From Ananas comosus (Eukaryota; Streptophyta; Magnoliopsida; Poales; Bromeliaceae), in NCBI RefSeq assembly GCF_001540865.1, contig NC_033623.1, forward strand, positions 14,300,164-14,364,163: 64,000 nt of DNA, in the 5' to 3' direction. Under the pieces are notes generated by a model. It ran no database searches. It was not told where the DNA came from and saw only the letters and a program-made list of their open reading frames with translations. The position numbers and the translations under genes were made by a program. Of the stretch, positions 58,564-64,000 are shown piece after piece; position 1 is the first letter of the stretch; each line of letters begins with the position of its first letter.

Positions 58564-59393
58564 GTATCGTTTGTTTTCTTCTATAATTGCTCTATCTTCG
58601 AGTTTGATGCGAATGGCGCTCGGAACGACGCGGTTTTTGGGGTTTTTGCGGCGTTTCTTGGGGTTAATTTTGTGGGTTTCGGTTTTTTTTCTTGGCCGGG
58701 AGATCAGGGTTTGGAATTCGTTTATTTTGAGGGGTTTTGGGACAAGTGGGGTGATCTCGGGATGTAGGGAATTCGCGGAAGGATTTTAGATTATTTTTTG
58801 AAGGTGGGTTCGTTGCTTGAATCGTTGATAATGCTATATCTTTTTCGTTCTATGTAGCTTTGGCCCTATTTTGCTCGTGTTCTTGGATTCGGCTCTCTTC
58901 TCGGAGTGGGGGTCGTATGCTGTGAATTTTGAATCCCAAGGGTTTTTGGCGGCCGTTGTGAAATCTTGGAATTAATGGGCTTTGCCCCTTCTCCTTGAGC
59001 TTTTAAAAAGTGTAGAAATTTTCGCACTTTCATTTTCTTGCAGAGCCACTTTCTTGTTTTATGTTTTGGTCTTATTTTATATGCAATGGCTATACTGGGT
59101 TTCATCAACAGTGATGAAGCATATCTACCTCAATTCTTTGTCGAACTGGAACATTAGTTTACTTGAAAGAAAGCTGGATTTTGTTAGGTTGGTTTGTCAA
59201 TACAATTGCTGCTACCATTCTTTTCTTGCATATATTATACTTTCAGCTAATCTAAAGCAGACATTATTATGACCCTGTGACAGATTTTTGTTCATCATCT
59301 GAGCTGAAAGTTCTGTTCTCGGCGGACATTCTTTTAATTTGGCAGTGTAGCTCTTCATTTGTTTTTCCCTCGGGTGCATAAATCTCACAGAAA

Positions 59394-62300
59394 ATGTCAG
59401 AGAGCGAGATGGCGATAATTAAGCCAGAGGTAAGCGCTTCTACTTTTCTTGATTGAAATTTCTCGTGTCTTGTAGTGATTGCTGTTTGCCTCTTCAGCAA
59501 CTGATCACAGGTTGATTACTAGCAGATTATGTCATGCCATGTATATGTTATACTTTATCTGTCCCATTTTATGCATATTAATCTTTTCATCTGAAAACTG
59601 TAAAAACTTGTAGTTGTTCAGAATCTCTTTAGTCCTATTTTGGTATGCTATTTCCAATTTCTGTGGTATGCAATAGCAGGCGACAAATATAAGTTTTGAG
59701 TACATTCTTCTGCTATATTCTAGCAGGCTATGAAGTCTTACATCTGGCTTCAATGTGCCGACGGTTCAATCCAGCAAGTTGAAGAGGAGGTTGCAATGTT
59801 CTGCCCCATGATATGCCGAGAGGTACTTCAGAAAGGCATGGGATCTTCAAAAAACTATGCCATTTCTCTTCCACAACGAGTCAACCCTGCAATCTTAAGC
59901 TTGATTCTTGATTATTGCCGGTTCCATCAAGTTCCGGGCCGCTCAAATAAGGTCTTCATCTACTACTTGAGTAAAACATCCATCTCTTTTCCCCTGTTTG
60001 ATGTATTGATTATTTTTCTAAAGATACACAAATTAGCAAGTTAGAGAGATGATAAAATTAATTTTAAATTCTTCCAGGATTTTTTTTAGTGATATCTAAA
60101 AAATCTAGCGATTAAAGTTCCACTTGTTTATCTTGATGTCTATGACTTCCATTTGGTAGATTGTGCATTATAGTGGAAGAACCATAAGAGATAATTTATG
60201 CTGCTTGTGCTTCTATTGTTATTTCTGTTATCACGTTGCTTCTTCATTTTCTAGGAGCGGAAATCTTTTGATGAGAAATTCATCAGGATAGACACAAAAA
60301 GATTATGTGAGTTGACATCTGCAGCAGACAGTCTTCAGTTGAAGCCATTAGTTGATCTGACTAGTAGGGCACTTGCTCGCATGATAGAAGGAAAAACACC
60401 TGAGGAAATCCGTGAGACTTTCCATTTGCCGGATGACCTCACTGAGGTTTTTTCAAAATGTTTCTAGTTCACCGCTCTGGAAACTGTCTTCATTATCTCA
60501 TTTTGCTTTCTTCTTTATACATAGGAAGAGAAGTTGGAGCCTTTAAAAAATGCAAATGATGATCCACGGATCCGTTTATTGAATAGATTATATGCTAAGA
60601 AAAGAAAAGAGCTGAAGGAACGACAAAAATTAAAGGTAGGTACACTTTATTGTAATTGTTCTGATTTCGTCAGTTCCTGCTCTAAATACGGAATACATCC
60701 TCAAAGCTGAGAGCCCCCTCACTTATTGCTCCCTCTCTTCATAAAAGGAGAAGGAAATAAAATTTTAGGAAAACATACGGAACCCCACTCACCAATAATA
60801 TGAGGTGCTTAGGATTAAGTACAGCTGAGTGTAAATGAGTTTCTAAATTATGATGACCTTTCTCAGGATATTGAAGTTGAGGAAGAACCAAAGGATGAGC
60901 GTTCGGTCGAAGAAATTCTATCATTCATAAATGGTGATGGAGGTAGACCTTTAGTAAATTACTTTACCTTTGTCATTTACTTGTAGTTGGACTAGTGGAC
61001 TGCTAATTCTTTGTGTGTGTGTGTGTGTGTGTGTAAGATGTTGAAAATTCTTGTTCATATTGATGTGATGAAAGATCTACATATTTAATTGTTAATGCAA
61101 TGTGTCACTTAATTTGGAAAGAGGTTTTCCTGTTTATGAACTTTTCTGTTTACTTGTTTTTTGATGCTATTTACTGCTATAAACTACTAAAAATTGGGAC
61201 AATTAATACATTCTCTGGAGTGCTTCTTGTAGATACATTAAAACAGCGGTTGCTGTAAGTTTCTATGTATAGTTATGTACTGATAGCTGATTCATATAGT
61301 TGTGCTAGCGAGGTGCACTGGTTGAATTTTTAAAGTCTTATATATGACATGCTCCTTTCTTAAAATTTTGTTCTTCGCCTTAAAGCAGAGTAGTTATTTC
61401 TTCATAATTGTTTGTTTTGCCTTTCGACAGATTCCAAAAGTGTTAAAGTTCCGAAGAGCAAAAAGAAGAATAGGAGAAAAAAAGACCATTCCAAAGATTC
61501 TCCTAGAACTGATTCTGAACAGGTGCAGAAGAAGGTTATCAATAACATTTCAGCTTTTCTGTTGACAAACATTTTTTACACCTCCATCTTCTTGTGCTAA
61601 TATATAGCTTGATATGGGTTTAGGGCACTTCTGTACCTTTGTCAAGCACGGAAGATAGCGGGAAATCCACACTAAGTCGAAGTTTAGATGTGCGAGAAAG
61701 TGTTGAATATCCTTTTGAACCGAAGGATGAGTTTGAAGACGCTGATGTTGATGATGAGTTGGATCCTGCAATGCAAGAAGAGCTTGATAGGTGAGTTCAT
61801 GAGCATGGTTAGGGCTGAACATTTTCGTTTCTTTTATTCCTTTTGTTTGCTTTCTGCTTGCTTTTGCGTGTGTATACATGACTATGTTAGTGGAATGAGT
61901 CCTGCTTCATGGAAAATTTCACTGCACTCAGACTTTTCTCTGGTTTGATAAGAATCTCCATTTTCTGACTGAAGATAACAGAGACTAAAGTGAAGCATGA
62001 AAGCATGTACACTTTCTACTTACTGAATCTTCTTGCCTCTTTTTGCTAATTTTATACTTCTCTGCGCTTTTGTAATGATTGGAAACTGATTTGCTAATTT
62101 GACTTTTTAATATATTGTAGGTTCTTTTACATTTGTAGTTGATAAGCACAAGGAAAATCGTGTTTATAGAACTTGCTTTGACTGTAGGCTAGGAACGCTG
62201 AAGTAAAATATAGAAAATATGTAGTAACAGCTAATGTTTATCAGCCATTCATCAATTAACTAATGCATGACGATGGCATGAGCAAAGGGTGGGAATGTAC

Positions 62301-63549
62301 TATTTTACAGGTTCTTAATGATAATTGAATGTAGGAATGTAGGCATGTTTGTAAAATCTTTTTTTGATTTTTAAAAATTTTTCAACTAACTAGAAAACCA
62401 GGAGCTACTATCATTGTAACTGGTAGCTCTTCTAATCGTTGCTCAACAAGGATTTAAGTGTTATGGCACGGGGTGGTGCCAAAAACTTGCCGGCACGGTA
62501 CAACATAGAGTGTCGAGCCATGCCGAATGCCGATGCATGCCGGTCACAAAAAATACATGTGTGCCGACACATAATGGTGTGAAGTATTTATTTTCTTTAG
62601 CAGCAAAATATTCTAATACTTATTATGTATCTTTATTAAATCTTTTGAACTTTGTTGAATAAATTACTTACTAATTTAAAGAAAAGAGAGTTTTCAGCTA
62701 TGCCATCAGCACGGAAGTTGTATTGTGCTAATATCTTGCTTGCACGGTACGGTACAGTAGATACGGTCCATACCGATAGACACTTAAATCCTTGTTGCTC
62801 AATAATTAGTACATTTTTATGTCATAAAAATATTAATAATCACTTTGTGCATCATGTTGATTGTTATATTCCTCAAGGTTAAAGGAGAACTTGAAAATAA
62901 CTGAACAACTATCCATACTTTAGCCGTGCTCTACTTGGTTGAAATGTTTTGTTAATTGGAAATTGTATATGCAGAAATTTGTTGTAATGGAGACTAGAAG
63001 GTTGAGGTGCATGTGTAGGATTTCTTTGAAAAAAAAGAATGCAAAATCATTATATAAGACACATATTATGTGAAACAATCATAGAAAATAAGCTATGTGA
63101 AAAGGTCAAAACAGATTGAGATGTTTTGAGCATGTGCTATGGAGACTGGTCAGTGCACCAGTTAGGAACATATAGTAAGATAAGCTGTTACTGTGTCTCC
63201 TTGCACAAAGAATAGTAGGATCTATCATCTTTGTAGCTGATCTCTGATAGTTGAGCTTGAAGAAACTTCTGCTGCTTCATTTTCTTCTGCACTCGTTTTG
63301 ACTTCCTGGGCTAATTTACCTGCCTTGATTAGTATTCCTTTTAAAATCTTAACTGTTTTCTTATGCGTACTCGAGCTAGACTTTTGTTTTCTTCTGCTGA
63401 CAAATGCAGGGAAGTGGAAGATTTTGCTAGGAGATTGAATTCTGACTGGCCTGAAAGAGTGCAAGAAATTTTATCTCTAGGTGAAGATACAAGGACTGGA
63501 TCAAATTTGATAAATGGAAATGGATCTGCTCGGAAATACACAGACACAG
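59394..63549 (+). CDS. ASK21: SKP1-like protein of the long ASK21/ASK20 type (3' end not found)
   Basis: SKP1 proteins link F-box proteins to cullin-1 in SCF ubiquitin ligases. Exons: 59394-59429, 59727-59951, 60255-60446, 60525-60635, 60867-60942, 61431-61522, 61624-61790, 63410-63549; GT-AG, phases agree, 346 residues so far. Seen: SKP1 POZ fold from MKSYIWLQCADGSIQQVEEE (14-33) to about 80, then the SKP1 dimerisation/F-box-binding part at about 95-155 (LTSAADSLQLKPLVDLTSRA, PEEIRETFHLPDDL), then an extension absent from ordinary SKP1: PRIRLLNRLYAKKRKELKER, a basic NLS-like KSKKKNRRKK at 222-231, an acidic patch, and EVEDFARRLNSDW. Arabidopsis ASK21 is about 350 residues, so only a few residues are missing. 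They may be in an exon after 63549; a candidate acceptor at 63710 gives a hydrophobic tail I do not trust. Confidence 0.9.
62447..62794. mobile_element. hAT-type MITE in ASK21 intron
   Basis: 348 bases with perfect 15-bp inverted ends CAAGGATTTAAGTGT / ACACTTAAATCCTTG and an 8-bp duplication TTGCTCAA (62439-62446 and 62795-62802). Ends are GC-rich (GGCACGG, CGGTACGG), centre AT-rich; no coding capacity. It sits in the intron between 61790 and 63410. Confidence 0.9.
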
Positions 63550-64000
63550 GTCAAGTTGTTTTTTTTTTTTTCATGCTTTCCTCTTGTAGTTTAGCTCAGT
63601 AATTTAGTTTTTTAATTATTCTTGGGAAATATCAGGCTGTGCTTTCCATATAAACTGTCTTTATAATTCGCTCATTAGATATTCTTTTTTTTCCTCCTGA
63701 TATCCTGCAGATGTTATTTTGCTTGCTTGCAATATGTTGTCCTTTGAATTACTAGGAGTAGGTTGTTGTCTTATTGGATGTATGTGAAGTCCTCCTTTTT
63801 ATTTTTTTTAGAAGAAGCCCTTAGGAAGTATGCGAAGTCACGTTTGTTAGTGAAAATTAACTAGATGTACTGACCTTTCTCAAGACAGGGCTTTCTTTTT
63901 ATCTTATAATGACATCTTGACATTTCATGGTCTTTCATTTCGAATTTCTTTTCCTGTCTGTTGAGTTATTTATTTGTTATAGATTTTGTTCTACATTCCT

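Overview
This is nuclear DNA from a flowering plant. Genes have spliced exons with GT-AG introns. Very GC-rich, nearly intronless genes (RING-H2, LEA_2, P450) sit in AT-rich intergenic DNA full of SINEs, MITEs and Helitrons. That contrast in base composition suggests a commelinid monocot; a pineapple-like genome is a guess the sequence alone cannot prove. Eight protein genes can be supported, and each was identified by recognising family motifs, not by a database search.

Layout. 1-6 kb: an ATL-type RING-H2 ubiquitin ligase (+) and an NDR1/HIN1-like LEA_2 membrane protein (-), both single-exon with TATA boxes. 6.7-10 kb: two near-identical copies of a gene-free segment on either side of an N, one carrying a clean Helitron insertion. 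14.2-15.9 kb: a three-exon Lsi2-like silicon/arsenite efflux transporter. 18.4-21.8 kb: a six-exon RNA polymerase I subunit (RPA43/NRPA7 type) with two foldback elements in intron 1. 27.7-29.5 kb: a CYP86A fatty-acid omega-hydroxylase broken by an assembly join. 32.2-39.1 kb: a YODA-type MAPKKK with 11 coding exons and a 5'-UTR intron. 43.5-45.7 kb (-): a four-exon PIP1 aquaporin. 46-58 kb: a repeat-rich stretch without a supportable gene. 58.4 kb to the end: an SKP1-like gene of the long ASK21 type, whose last exon is not found in the window.

The genes are independent; nothing suggests a cluster or a shared pathway. LSI2, PIP1, CYP86A (cutin/suberin) and YODA (stomata) all touch water or solute handling in plants generally, but their proximity is most simply chance.

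I did not find a convincing new biological system. The signals that most deserve a second look are: (i) N positions flanked by duplicated sequence, best read as unmerged allelic or contig overlaps, one of which shows a Helitron present/absent pair and one of which breaks the P450; (ii) a tRNA-derived SINE family with target-site duplications; (iii) several foldback element families, one of them repeatedly sitting in (TA)n tracts; and (iv) a CA microsatellite used as the 3' splice-site tract of the aquaporin gene.
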